This document shows positions 17,629 to 25,835 of a stretch of DNA of 64,000 nucleotides, one piece after another. Origin of the DNA: Roseobacter sp. CCS2. Its GTDB lineage: Bacteria; Pseudomonadota; Alphaproteobacteria; Rhodobacterales; Rhodobacteraceae. The stretch covers positions 335,440 through 399,439 of the forward strand of contig NZ_AAYB01000003.1 of NCBI RefSeq assembly GCF_000169435.1. The letters run 5' to 3'. Made by a program: the position numbers and the translations under genes. The notes under the pieces are model-generated. The model saw nothing but the letters and a program-made list of their open reading frames with translations, made no database searches and was not told where the DNA came from. Position 1 is the first letter of the stretch, and every line of letters starts with the position of its first letter.

Positions 17629-17859
17629 CTAGCCCTGTTTGACGGGGTAGGTGCTGAACCCAAGCATCGCGTAGATCGAGCACATACCGGTAATCGCTGT
17701 CACCAAAAGCATTGCGGCGATGACGCCTGTAATAATCAACGCAGTACCGTTAAGCATGCCGCCAGCCCATAGTATCAGGACAGCAACTGCGGGCAGTGTT
17801 CTGATCAGACGGTCGACAGTGCCAACATTGCGGGTGGTCAGTTTTTTCAAAAGTGACAT
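17629..17859 (-). CDS. DUF2892 / YgaP-like transmembrane protein
   Basis: A 76-residue protein with N-terminal NVGTVDRLIRTLPAVAVL and two TM helices, the second containing LLVTAITGMCSIYAMLG; this is the DUF2892 signature seen alone or fused to rhodanese in YgaP. It lies 18 bp downstream of the SRPBCC gene and is co-oriented, so the two probably form one unit. No rhodanese domain is attached. Confidence 0.82.
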   Translation of the reverse strand: MSLLKKLTTRNVGTVDRLIRTLPAVAVLILWAGGMLNGTALIITGVIAAMLLVTAITGMCSIYAMLGFSTYPVKQG

Positions 17860-17877
17860 TATGGTTTTCCTTCTTTG

Positions 17878-18303
17878 TTATGTTTGGGCAAAAGCGGACA
17901 GACTGCTTAAGCCATTGCGGTACATGGCATTTACCATCTCGCTCATTGCGTTATGGTCGGCGTCTTCTGTGGTGAATTGCGCGCTCCACGTGACGTGAGC
18001 ATGGCCATCAAAGTCATCCACGCGCAGGGTGCCGACGACGTTCTTTGCGGGCAGCGGATGTTGATCGATGGCATAGACGAAGGTGCGCGTTGCAGTGTCA
18101 CGCAGCAAGATGCGTTCGTTCAATGTGCCACCATTTGCCATGGTACAAACGCGCGCGACGCCACCTTCGCTATAGGTGGTTTTTGATGATTGGATCAGAC
18201 CGGGATACCAGTCTTCCATGCCTTCCACGGCGTTGATGATCCCCCAGACGTTCGCGGGTGGTACGTTAATCAGCAATGATTGGGACACTTGGCAGTGTTT
18301 CAT
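17878..18303 (-). CDS. SRPBCC family protein
   Basis: A 141-residue START/Bet v1-like protein. The N-terminus (SQSLLINVPPANVWGIINAVEGMEDWYP, given here as its two halves of the usual first strand and helices) and the region HVTWSAQFTTEDADHNAMSEM match polyketide cyclase/MxaD-type SRPBCC proteins that bind hydrophobic ligands. It diverges from the LysR gene across a short region with an inverted repeat, so it is a probable target of that regulator. Ligand is unknown. Confidence 0.75.
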   Translation of the reverse strand: MKHCQVSQSLLINVPPANVWGIINAVEGMEDWYPGLIQSSKTTYSEGGVARVCTMANGGTLNERILLRDTATRTFVYAIDQHPLPAKNVVGTLRVDDFDGHAHVTWSAQFTTEDADHNAMSEMVNAMYRNGLSSLSAFAQT

Positions 18304-18375
18304 GATGCAGCCTTTCGCTTGTGATCACGTCTTGTCGCACAGTCAGGTGTTGCGATAAATCGTCCAATATGATGT

Positions 18376-18402
18376 ACCTTTGTGCAAAAATAGACCAAAG
18401 GT
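18376..18402. promoter_or_regulatory. Inverted repeat between SRPBCC and lysR genes, possible LysR operator
   Basis: ACCTTTG (18376-18382) and CAAAGGT (18396-18402) are perfect 7-bp inverted repeats separated by 13 bp, in the intergenic region of a divergent LysR-target pair, just upstream of the lysR start. The right arm also serves as the lysR ribosome site. Confidence 0.4.
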
Positions 18403-18410
18403 GTATGGTG

Positions 18411-19277
18411 ATGTTGGATATTGACTGGGACGATCTGCGGCTATTTCGGGCCTTGGCGGTACACCCAACGGTGCGGGCCGCCGCCGCTGTACTTGGGATC
18501 AGCCATTCGACACTGTCGCGCAGGCTGGATCGTCTAGAGCATCAAGTTGGTGCCGCTTTGTTCGCCCGCGGTCCCCGTGGCTTTGCTCTGACAGAGGCAG
18601 GGCAGGCGTTGCTGATATCGGTTGAGGCCGCGGCGGAACAATTTGATTCCGGTTTGCTGAAAGTTTCAGGGCTGGACCGGCGGCTGGAAGGGCCCATCAG
18701 ACTGACTTTGCCAGATTTCTTGGCCTTCTATTGCCTTTTGGTGCCATTGCGCCGTTTTGCGCAGACATATCCTGACATTGATCTGGAGGTTGATATTTCC
18801 TACGCCGCATCAAACCTTGATCGCCGCGAAGCTGATGTTGCGGTGCGTATGGTGGCTTTGGACGGGTCACCACCCGAAACACTTGTGGGGCGCAAGGTTG
18901 GTGTGTCCTATGCGACAGGGTATCGCGCGGCCAATACCGAAAGTGCCGCGTGTTGGCTGGGGTGGGCTGCTGACGACGATGGCGCTTGGGCGCGGCAGAC
19001 GAATTTACCGGATATGCAGGTGCGCGGGGCCTTCAATCATGCAGAGCTGCAGCATCACGCGGCCGCCGCCGGATTGGGCATGGCATATCTGCCTTGCGTC
19101 ATTGGTGACAATGATCAGCGGCTGGTGCGACTGCCAAAGATGCACCCCAAGCCCGCCCGTGACATTTGGGTCCTGACCCATCGTGACCTACGTGAAACGG
19201 CACGGATGAAAGTGTTACGTGACTTCATTTCCCATGCCCTGGCCGATGCGCGACCGATGTTGCAAGGGCAAATTTGA
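18411..19277 (+). CDS. LysR family transcriptional regulator
   Basis: A 288-residue protein. The N-terminal winged HTH spans about 5-65 (DDLRLFRALAVHPTVRAAAA, LGISHSTLSRRLDRLE, LFARGPRGFALTEAGQ) and the effector-binding domain covers about 90-285. ATG 18411 is preferred since AAAGG lies seven bases upstream; ATG 18405 is too close. Divergent from the SRPBCC-DUF2892 pair, which it likely controls. Effector is unknown. Confidence 0.88.
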   Translation: MLDIDWDDLRLFRALAVHPTVRAAAAVLGISHSTLSRRLDRLEHQVGAALFARGPRGFALTEAGQALLISVEAAAEQFDSGLLKVSGLDRRLEGPIRLTLPDFLAFYCLLVPLRRFAQTYPDIDLEVDISYAASNLDRREADVAVRMVALDGSPPETLVGRKVGVSYATGYRAANTESAACWLGWAADDDGAWARQTNLPDMQVRGAFNHAELQHHAAAAGLGMAYLPCVIGDNDQRLVRLPKMHPKPARDIWVLTHRDLRETARMKVLRDFISHALADARPMLQGQI

Positions 19278-19294
19278 CCCATGATTTGGGGATG

Positions 19295-19642
19295 CTAGAC
19301 CAGATTAAGCCAAATCGCGGGGATACCAACGGCGGCTTCGACAATGAAATACACCGATTTCTTGCGTGACACCCCGTCGACGATCAGCGATGTCAGCCGC
19401 CCGATGGCGGCACCGCACCAGCAAAAACCCAGCATCACATAAGCCTCTGGTGTGCCCAGCCAAAGTGCGCCAATCCCCATACCGATAAACAGACAACCGG
19501 CTGACGCACGTATTTCCGACATACCCATGGTTGTTTCGCCCATTTTCAGGTCAAGCGCGCCCAGCGTGTAGCGTGGGGCAAGCCAGCCAAAGCATCCCAA
19601 GCCGATGCTGAGAATGGCGAAAATGATGTTGATGATATCCAT
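19295..19642 (-). CDS. DUF4345-like four-TM membrane protein
   Basis: A 115-residue hydrophobic protein with about four TM helices. The pattern IRASAGCLFIGMGIGALWLG and FCWCGAAIGRLTSLIVDG matches DUF4345. ATG 19642 is chosen over upstream in-frame starts because it begins at the first hydrophobic helix (MDIINIIFAILSIGLG). No functional link to its neighbours is visible. Confidence 0.7.
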   Translation of the reverse strand: MDIINIIFAILSIGLGCFGWLAPRYTLGALDLKMGETTMGMSEIRASAGCLFIGMGIGALWLGTPEAYVMLGFCWCGAAIGRLTSLIVDGVSRKKSVYFIVEAAVGIPAIWLNLV

Positions 19643-19708
19643 GACCGTGCCTTTTGGTGTTACGCACATCAACGTGGGGCGGTCGCATGCAAGATCAATG
19701 GTAACGGC

Positions 19709-21058
19709 CTACGAGGCCTGCGAATACTGCGCGACGATATTGCCAAAGCCATCATACCGTTGCGCGATGATACGTGTCAGCGGGCGGCCTGCCGGCGTGA
19801 TCCGCAAACCATTGCCCGTTGCGACGACGTAACCTGCAAAATCTTCAAGGATTGCCGCGTGAATGGGCAGTAGATCGCGTGCGTTTGGAAAAGCGTCAAG
19901 TTTGTGCAGATCAATCTCAAAATCACACATCAGCATGTTGATGGCGGATGCGCGCAGCTTGTCTTCTGTTTTCATCTGATATCCGCGATGGGCCGCGAGT
20001 TTGTCCGCCTCCACCCGTTCAAGATAGGCGGCGGTGGCCGAGGCATTCTGCACGTAACCTTGGGCGAATTGCGAAATGGATGACGCACCAATCCCGATCA
20101 AACTGGGGCAGGTGTCGTCGGTATAACCTTGGAAATTCCGGCGCAAATGGCCGGTGTTGGCGGCAATAGTCAGGCTATCCTCTGGCTTGCCAAAATGGTC
20201 AATCCCGATGGCCTGATAGCCGCTGCCGGTGAAGGCATGTGCGGCCTGGCGTGCCAGATGATAGCGGTCTTCTTCGCCAGGCAATGCATTACTTGGGATT
20301 AGCTTTTGCCGTTTTGAAAACGTGGGCACATGGGCATACCCGAAAAGGGCGATGCGATCAGGATCAAGGGCGCGGACCTTGGCGATGGTATTGGCCAGCT
20401 TGGCAGGTGTTTGATGCGGCAGGCCGTAGACCAAATCGGCGTTCAGTGATGTGATACCGGCCGCGCGCAGGCTGTCGACGCAGGCGCGGGTCGCGCCAAA
20501 GCTTTGTTTGCGTCCGATGGCGTCTTGCACGTCAAGGGCAAAATCCTGAATGCCGATGCTGGCGCGGGTCATGCCCATTTCAGCCAGAGCGGCGATTTTA
20601 CCGTCGTCCACAAGCGTGGGATCAATCTCGACCGAGAAACTGAATGCGGGGGCAGGGGGGATCACATCTTTCACCGCCTGTGCCAGTTCCCGGATCATAT
20701 CGGGGGGCAGGATAGTCGGCGTGCCGCCACCCCAATGCATTTGCCCCATGGTCACGCCGGCGGGCAAAGTGGCGCGCAGCAGTTCCAGTTCTTTCTTCAC
20801 CACCCGCAGATAGTTCACGACAGGTTCCAACGTGGTGGTACCCTGCGTGCGGCAGGCGCAAAACCAACACAGCCGTTCGCAAAATGGAATGTGAATATAA
20901 ACAGATACGGGCGTTGCCGGATCAAGTGCTTTGATGCAGCTGATCTGAAACGCCTCGCCCGTTTGCGGCGTGAATGCCGTCGCTGGTGGATAGCTGGTGT
21001 AACGGGGAACGCGGGCATCAAACAGGCCCATGCGGCGAAGGTGATCAAGATGTTTCAT
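19709..21058 (-). CDS. hemN: Oxygen-independent coproporphyrinogen III oxidase
   Basis: Radical-SAM haem biosynthesis enzyme of 449 residues that converts coproporphyrinogen III to protoporphyrinogen IX without oxygen. The 4Fe-4S ligands are Cys60, Cys64 and Cys67 in YIHIPFCERLCWFCACR, with the extra aromatic and Cys69 usual in HemN. HWGGGTPT and ASIGIQDF are the SAM-binding segments. Length is normal. An FNR-like box upstream fits low-oxygen induction, as known for Rhodobacter hemN/hemZ. Confidence 0.93.
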   Translation of the reverse strand: MKHLDHLRRMGLFDARVPRYTSYPPATAFTPQTGEAFQISCIKALDPATPVSVYIHIPFCERLCWFCACRTQGTTTLEPVVNYLRVVKKELELLRATLPAGVTMGQMHWGGGTPTILPPDMIRELAQAVKDVIPPAPAFSFSVEIDPTLVDDGKIAALAEMGMTRASIGIQDFALDVQDAIGRKQSFGATRACVDSLRAAGITSLNADLVYGLPHQTPAKLANTIAKVRALDPDRIALFGYAHVPTFSKRQKLIPSNALPGEEDRYHLARQAAHAFTGSGYQAIGIDHFGKPEDSLTIAANTGHLRRNFQGYTDDTCPSLIGIGASSISQFAQGYVQNASATAAYLERVEADKLAAHRGYQMKTEDKLRASAINMLMCDFEIDLHKLDAFPNARDLLPIHAAILEDFAGYVVATGNGLRITPAGRPLTRIIAQRYDGFGNIVAQYSQAS

Positions 21059-21092
21059 GCGTCCGTTCTGTCAGAAGGCCGCATGAGGTTTC

Positions 21093-21106
21093 TTGCGCCA
21101 GATCAA
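21093..21106. promoter_or_regulatory. FNR/FnrL-like binding site upstream of hemN
   Basis: TTGCG-CCAG-ATCAA matches the TTGAT-N4-ATCAA consensus at eight of ten positions, with the essential TTG and CAA intact. It is centred about 41 bp upstream of the hemN start codon and about 28 bp from the end of the SCO gene. Confidence 0.55.
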
Positions 21107-21127
21107 ATGGCACAAGAAAAGTCTTGA

Positions 21128-21736
21128 TTAACTGAGCTGATTGATGAAACAGGCCGAGGTTTCGGCGATCTGTTCTGCTGTGCTGTCGCGGCGGAAAAAG
21201 GTTTTAAAGCCTGTTTCGGGGAACATCAGGTATGTCTGGGTTGAATGATCGACAAGATAGAACTCTGGATCGTCATCCATTGCCCGGTAATAGGTTTTAT
21301 AGGCTTGGCTGGCTGCCTTGACCTGCTCGGGCGATCCGGTAAGGCCGATCATATCTTCATGGAAGTTATCTGTGAAATCGCGCACCACCTCAACCGTGTC
21401 GCGCTGTGGGTCGACCGAAATAAAAACCGTGCCCAGATCAAGCCCCTGATCTTCCAAGATATACGCAGCCTGCGCATTGCGCGCGCTGTCAAGCGGGCAC
21501 ACATCAGGACAAAAAGTATAGCCAAAATAGACCAGCGTCGGCTTGGTGATCACATCTGCATCGGTCACGGTTTCGCCGGTTTCCGATATCAGTTCAAAAG
21601 GGCCGCCAATGGTGCTGCCGGCCACGGCGGTATCACCACATGGCTGCGGCATGGCTGACTGCGATTGCCACGCATAGATGCCGATTGCGGCTGCGACGGC
21701 GAGGGTGGTCGATCCAAAAATAACGGCTTTCATCAT
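21128..21736 (-). CDS. SCO1/SenC family copper chaperone
   Basis: A 202-residue thioredoxin-fold protein anchored by an N-terminal TM (about 4-22). The copper ligands are visible: Cys76 and Cys80 in FCPDVCPLD, and His164 in LVDHSTQTYLM. SCO proteins deliver copper to the CuA centre of cytochrome oxidase or act as thiol oxidoreductases. It precedes hemN on the same strand, with the FNR-like box between them. Confidence 0.9.
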   Translation of the reverse strand: MMKAVIFGSTTLAVAAAIGIYAWQSQSAMPQPCGDTAVAGSTIGGPFELISETGETVTDADVITKPTLVYFGYTFCPDVCPLDSARNAQAAYILEDQGLDLGTVFISVDPQRDTVEVVRDFTDNFHEDMIGLTGSPEQVKAASQAYKTYYRAMDDDPEFYLVDHSTQTYLMFPETGFKTFFRRDSTAEQIAETSACFINQLS

Positions 21737-21860
21737 CGGCTCCTGCGGTGGTCGGAATGTGTATGCTGCCTAGATGCACGAAGTTGGCCTGACCATCAAT
21801 CGGGACACAACAATTTGATGGGATTTTGGTCGCGTAAGGTGGATCACGATCCACCTTACC

Positions 21861-22595
21861 TTAACCGCGCTTTTCCTGCCTTTGTGCAATCACACCTTGG
21901 GCCAACTCTTGGGTGTAACCTGCAAGTGCTGACAGATGCATATCAGCAGCAACCCCGTCCTGTGCTGCGATCGCGTCCGCGATTTGAGTGTGCAACGTGA
22001 CGATCTTTTCACGTGACCGCGCGCTGAAGGTGATCATGTTCATCAACGGCTGCATCGCCTCGACCGCACCGGCCAACTGGTAAGACAGAACCGGGTTGCC
22101 TGCTGCATCCACAAGCGCCCTGTGAAAGGCCACGTCGGACGCGCAAAACGCTTCATCCGTCAGTCCCGGTTGCGATTGCCGATGCGCCTCTGCCCGCATG
22201 GTGGCCAAGTGATCGGCGGTACGACGTTTGGCGGACAAGGGTGCGCAGGCCCGTTCCAGCGCATATCGCGCCTCGCAGGCTGTTGCGAAACTGATCTCAT
22301 TCATCGACAATAGCAACGTCGATGTCGTGATTTGCTGCCCGTAGGCATCCTCGAATTTGAGCCGGTTTACAAAGGCGCCACCGGTGGCACCACGCTGGGT
22401 GCGGATCAGCGATTGTGCTGCCAACCGTTTCAGCGCCTCACGCACCGTTGGTCGGGACACTTCGAATTGATCGGCAAGCTCAGCTTCAGAAGGCAGGCGT
22501 TCATCGACTGGCAGATCGCCACAGATAATGGCATCGCGAATGGCTTTGGCAATCTGAGCCGAAAGATCGGCAGGGTTCTTGGGGTCAATTTTCAT
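21861..22595 (-). CDS. GntR family transcriptional regulator (FadR/FCD subfamily)
   Basis: A 244-residue protein. A winged HTH lies at about 10-75 (DLSAQIAKAIRDAIICGDLP, ADQFEVSRPTVREALKRLA) and an all-helical FCD effector domain at about 95-225, where Asp and His residues (ASDVAFHRALVDAAGN, LHTQIADAI) are metal-binding candidates. The start codon abuts a perfect palindrome and the gene diverges from DUF2182-DUF1326-DinB-dmdA-acuI. A GntR regulator beside dmdA is the usual roseobacter arrangement, so control of DMSP demethylation genes is the likely role. Confidence 0.88.
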   Translation of the reverse strand: MKIDPKNPADLSAQIAKAIRDAIICGDLPVDERLPSEAELADQFEVSRPTVREALKRLAAQSLIRTQRGATGGAFVNRLKFEDAYGQQITTSTLLLSMNEISFATACEARYALERACAPLSAKRRTADHLATMRAEAHRQSQPGLTDEAFCASDVAFHRALVDAAGNPVLSYQLAGAVEAMQPLMNMITFSARSREKIVTLHTQIADAIAAQDGVAADMHLSALAGYTQELAQGVIAQRQEKRG

Positions 22596-22620
22596 TTGTC
22601 AGACAATTAAACGTCTGACA
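22596..22620. promoter_or_regulatory. Palindromic operator for the GntR regulator
   Basis: TGTCAGAC (22597-22604) and GTCTGACA (22613-22620) are perfect 8-bp inverted repeats separated by 8 bp. The left arm with flanks, TTGTCAGACAA (22596-22606), fits the FadR-type consensus TNGTNNNACNA. It begins one base from the gntR start codon and about 50 bp from the DUF2182 start, suited to controlling both directions. Confidence 0.65.
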
Positions 22621-22668
22621 TATCATTGTGCAAGTCTTGAGTCGCACATAGTCGTTTGGGAGGACGCC

Positions 22669-23436
22669 GTGCCGCATCTGGTTCGATCATCGCTTTGGTT
22701 GTCGTTCTTCGCCGCGATCCTGTTTGCGTGGTGGATGATGTACGCCATGGCAATGGATATGGACCTTGATCTGCTGGGCCGCCCCGGACCGATGGGGCAA
22801 GCCATGGCAGATATGGACCCGCGCATGCCGATGGATATGCCGATGGCGCGCTTTGGGCCTTTGTTTGCGATGTGGGCGATTATGATGGCGGCAATGATGC
22901 TGCCGACGCTGGTGCCTACGTTGACGACTTATGAACGCCTGATGGTCAGTGCTGACGGCACTCGCGCTGGGTGGATCGGCGTCTTGCTGGGTTATTTCAT
23001 TGTCTGGGTCGGTTTTGCTGCTGTGATTACCGGGGTCCAGCTTGTTTTGCTTTTTAATGGCGTCATCAATATGCTGGGTATTGCACCGGTTTGGTTATCA
23101 GCCATTTTGCTGATCGTTGTCGGTGCGTTCCAGTTCAGCCGCGTGAAAGAAGTATGCCATGGCGTGTGTCATGCCCCCATGACCTATTTTCTGGGCCAGT
23201 GGAAAACTGGTTTCTTTGGTGGTTTGCGTATGGGGTTGGGTTTAGGGGCATTTTGTGTGGTGTGTTGCTGGGGTTTTATGGCGCTTGGCTTTGTCGGTGG
23301 GGTAATGAGCCTGGCCTGGATGGGCCTCGCGACACTGCTGATGGTATTCGAAAAACTGCCCGACGTTGGGCATCGTGTGATCAAACCGACTGGGGTGGTG
23401 CTGATCGCCGCTGGTCTGGCTTTGGCTGTCTTTTAG
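22669..23436 (+). CDS. DUF2182 multi-TM protein in the DMSP operon
   Basis: A 255-residue membrane protein with about six TM spans. The start is GTG 22669, eight bases or so after a strong GGGAGG ribosome site; the longer upstream frame would run over the operator. The soluble loop after the first TM is Met/Asp-rich (AMAMDMDLDL, MADMDPRMPMDMPMARF), and a conserved MWAIMMAAMMLPT helix follows, typical of DUF2182, a family described as predicted metal-binding integral membrane proteins. Another segment holds Cys/His (VKEVCHGVCHAP). It is first in the operon with DUF1326, DinB, dmdA and acuI. Function is unknown; a metal or small-molecule role is inferred. Confidence 0.82.
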   Translation: MPHLVRSSLWLSFFAAILFAWWMMYAMAMDMDLDLLGRPGPMGQAMADMDPRMPMDMPMARFGPLFAMWAIMMAAMMLPTLVPTLTTYERLMVSADGTRAGWIGVLLGYFIVWVGFAAVITGVQLVLLFNGVINMLGIAPVWLSAILLIVVGAFQFSRVKEVCHGVCHAPMTYFLGQWKTGFFGGLRMGLGLGAFCVVCCWGFMALGFVGGVMSLAWMGLATLLMVFEKLPDVGHRVIKPTGVVLIAAGLALAVF

Positions 23437-23452
23437 TGAAAGGGACATGATT

Positions 23453-24163
23453 ATGGCTGAGAAAGAACGCGCACCCGCGGATCGCTTGCCGATTTCGCAA
23501 CGCATTGACCAGCGCATGGACAGCAACCCGCTGCGCCGCAAGATGAAGCCGACCGAATGGGCGATCAAGGGCGAGCTGTTTTTGAACTGCTCTTGCACCG
23601 TATTTTGCCCTTGCGTGGTCAGTCTTGGGGCGCACCCACCGACTGAGGGGCATTGCCATGCGTGGATGGCGATTGCCATTGATGAAGGGCATTTTGAAGG
23701 CGAGGATCTTTCAGGTCTGAACGTGGGCCTGCTGGTCGATATTCCGGGCCGCATGGCCGAAGGCAACTGGAAAGTTGCCGCATATGTTGACGAGCGTTCG
23801 ACCCAGAAAGCCTATAATGGCATCCTCAAGATATTCAGTGGGGCCGCAGGCGGGACCACCGGCCTGTTCACCATGTTGGTGTCCGAGATTATCGGGGCCG
23901 AACGCGAAAAGGTCGAGATTGTGCGCGAAGGCACCAAGCGCGGCATCTATATTGGCCGCAAAATTCAAGGTGAGATCGAGATGATGAAAGGCGCAAGCCC
24001 GGATCATCCTGTCATGGTCAGCAACTCAAAATATTGGATGGGCCCCGATATTATTGCCGCTGCTGGTACGAAATCAAAGGTGCGCGATTATGGTCGCGTC
24101 TGGGACTTTGGCGGCAAATCGGCCGAGATCTGTCCGATTGACTGGAAAGGGCCCAAGCCGTGA
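23453..24163 (+). CDS. DUF1326 family protein with Cys cluster
   Basis: A 236-residue cytosolic-type protein. ATG 23453 is preferred to ATG 23447, whose spacing to AAAGGG is too short. After a polar N-terminal extension the DUF1326 domain starts at WAIKGELFLNCSCTVFCPC, with Cys46, Cys48, Cys52 and Cys54, then GHCHAW at 66-71; these could hold a metal. DUF1326 genes are often next to DUF2182 genes, as here (16 bp apart). The stop overlaps the DinB start (GTGA). Function is unknown. Confidence 0.85.
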   Translation: MAEKERAPADRLPISQRIDQRMDSNPLRRKMKPTEWAIKGELFLNCSCTVFCPCVVSLGAHPPTEGHCHAWMAIAIDEGHFEGEDLSGLNVGLLVDIPGRMAEGNWKVAAYVDERSTQKAYNGILKIFSGAAGGTTGLFTMLVSEIIGAEREKVEIVREGTKRGIYIGRKIQGEIEMMKGASPDHPVMVSNSKYWMGPDIIAAAGTKSKVRDYGRVWDFGGKSAEICPIDWKGPKP

Positions 24164-24663
24164 TCACGCCCGCGTACTGCCGGACAATGGCGCGCTATAA
24201 CGCGTGGCAGAATGACGGGCTGCGCGAGATGATCGCAGGGATTGATCGCGATGAACTTTACCGCGACCGCGGTGCGTTCTTTGGGTCAATCATGGGTACG
24301 CTGAACCATGTGCTGTGGGGGGATGCGATCTGGATCAGTCGTTTCGATAGCGGTGCAGGCCCTGCGGTTCCTGCCAAAGACCACCTGAAAACAACACCAA
24401 CGCCCGCTGTCTGGGCGGCAGAGCGGTTTCGGATGGATGCGCGGATCAGATTGTGGGCGCAAAGCGTCAGCGCGATTGATCTGGTTGGTGATTTGACGTG
24501 GCATGCAGCGCTTTCTGGCCAAAGTATAACAAAGCCTCTGGGGCTTTGCATTGTGCAATTGTTCAACCACCAAACCCACCACCGTGGTCAGGTGCATGCG
24601 ATGCTGACGGCGATGGGCCTTAAGCCAAACGATACCGACCTTCCCTTTATGCCAGAGGATTGA
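24160..24663 (+). CDS. DinB family putative metalloenzyme
   Basis: A 167-residue four-helix-bundle DinB/YfiT-like protein. The likely metal triad is the His in TLNHVLWGD and the two in FNHQTHHRGQVH. The GTG start overlaps the DUF1326 stop and its TGA is two bases before dmdA ATG, so it is translationally coupled on both sides. Relatives with this fold transfer low-molecular-weight thiols (mycothiol or bacillithiol S-transferases). A role around methylthio compounds from DMSP is attractive given the context but is inference. Confidence 0.82.
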   Translation: MITPAYCRTMARYNAWQNDGLREMIAGIDRDELYRDRGAFFGSIMGTLNHVLWGDAIWISRFDSGAGPAVPAKDHLKTTPTPAVWAAERFRMDARIRLWAQSVSAIDLVGDLTWHAALSGQSITKPLGLCIVQLFNHQTHHRGQVHAMLTAMGLKPNDTDLPFMPED

Positions 24664-24665
24664 GC

Positions 24666-25766
24666 ATGGCTGTGATTGCACCTTCGCGTCGCATTCGGCG
24701 CACCCCGTTCACCGAAGGCGTAGAGGCCGCTGGCGTGAAAGGTTACACGGTCTATAACCATATGCTGCTGCCAACCGTGTTTCGCAGCGTGGAGGAAGAT
24801 TATCACCACCTTAAGACTGCGGTTCAGGTTTGGGATGTGGCCGTCGAACGGCAGGTGGAATTGCGCGGCCCGGACGCCGCCCGTTTGATGCAGATGCTCA
24901 CACCGCGCGATCTGCGCGGCATGCTGCCGGGGCAGTGTTATTATGTACCTATCGTGGATGAGACGGGGGGCATGCTGAACGATCCGGTGGCGTTGAAGCT
25001 GTCAGAGGATCGCTGGTGGATTTCGATTGCTGACAGTGACCTTTTGTTTTGGGTCAAGGCGCTTGCCTATGGGTATCGTCTGGATGTGCTGGTGGATGAG
25101 CCGGATGTATCGCCATTGGCCGTACAGGGGCCGCTGGCCGAAGACCTGATGGCGCGCGTTTTTGGTGATGCTGTCCGTGCGATCAAGTTCTTCCGCTTTA
25201 GCTGGTTTGATTTTCAGGGCGTCAGCATGGCTGTCGCCCGGTCAGGTTATTCCAAACAAGGCGGCTATGAGATTTATGTCGATGGCACCAAAAACGGGAT
25301 GCCGCTTTGGAACGCCTTGATGGAGGCAGGTAAGGATCTGGATGTTCATGCCGGGTGCCCCAATCTGGTTGAACGGATTGAGGCGGGTTTGCTGTCTTAT
25401 GGCAACGATATGAACCGCGAAAATACGCCACATGAATGCGGTTTGGGGCGGTTCTGTTCAACCCAGACGGCGATTGGTTGTGTGGGCCGGGATGCGCTGT
25501 TGCGTGTGGCCAAGGAAGGGCCGACGCAGCAAATCCGCGCGATTGCAATTGATGGCGATATTCCTGTTTGCGATCAGGTCTGGCCGATCATGGCGAAAGG
25601 CAAACGTGTGGGGCAGGTCACGTCGGCGGCGAAATCGCCGGACTATAATACCAACGTTGCTATTGGTATGGTGCGCATGACCCATTGGGACGAAGGCACC
25701 GCACTTGACGTGCAGACCCAAGATGGGCTGCGCGCGGCCACAGTGCACGAAAGTTTCTGGATATAG
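24666..25766 (+). CDS. dmdA: Dimethylsulfoniopropionate demethylase DmdA
   Basis: A 366-residue GcvT-fold enzyme that moves a methyl group from DMSP to tetrahydrofolate, giving methylmercaptopropionate. Segments match known roseobacter DmdA closely: PSRRIRRTPFTEGVEAAGVK, YTVYNHMLLPTVF, VQVWDVAVERQVEL, QCYYVPIVDETGGMLNDPVA, ARSGYSKQGGYEIYV and LLSYGNDMNRENTPHECGLG. These distinguish it from ordinary aminomethyltransferases. ATG 24666 follows the DinB stop by two bases. acuI follows 69 bp downstream. Regulation by the divergent GntR protein is likely. Confidence 0.95.
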   Translation: MAVIAPSRRIRRTPFTEGVEAAGVKGYTVYNHMLLPTVFRSVEEDYHHLKTAVQVWDVAVERQVELRGPDAARLMQMLTPRDLRGMLPGQCYYVPIVDETGGMLNDPVALKLSEDRWWISIADSDLLFWVKALAYGYRLDVLVDEPDVSPLAVQGPLAEDLMARVFGDAVRAIKFFRFSWFDFQGVSMAVARSGYSKQGGYEIYVDGTKNGMPLWNALMEAGKDLDVHAGCPNLVERIEAGLLSYGNDMNRENTPHECGLGRFCSTQTAIGCVGRDALLRVAKEGPTQQIRAIAIDGDIPVCDQVWPIMAKGKRVGQVTSAAKSPDYNTNVAIGMVRMTHWDEGTALDVQTQDGLRAATVHESFWI

Positions 25767-25835
25767 GTCCGGTGGACGTTTGAAGTGACATGGAAAATAC
25801 AGTGGCCACAGTGCTGCTAAATGAGAGGATCAATA

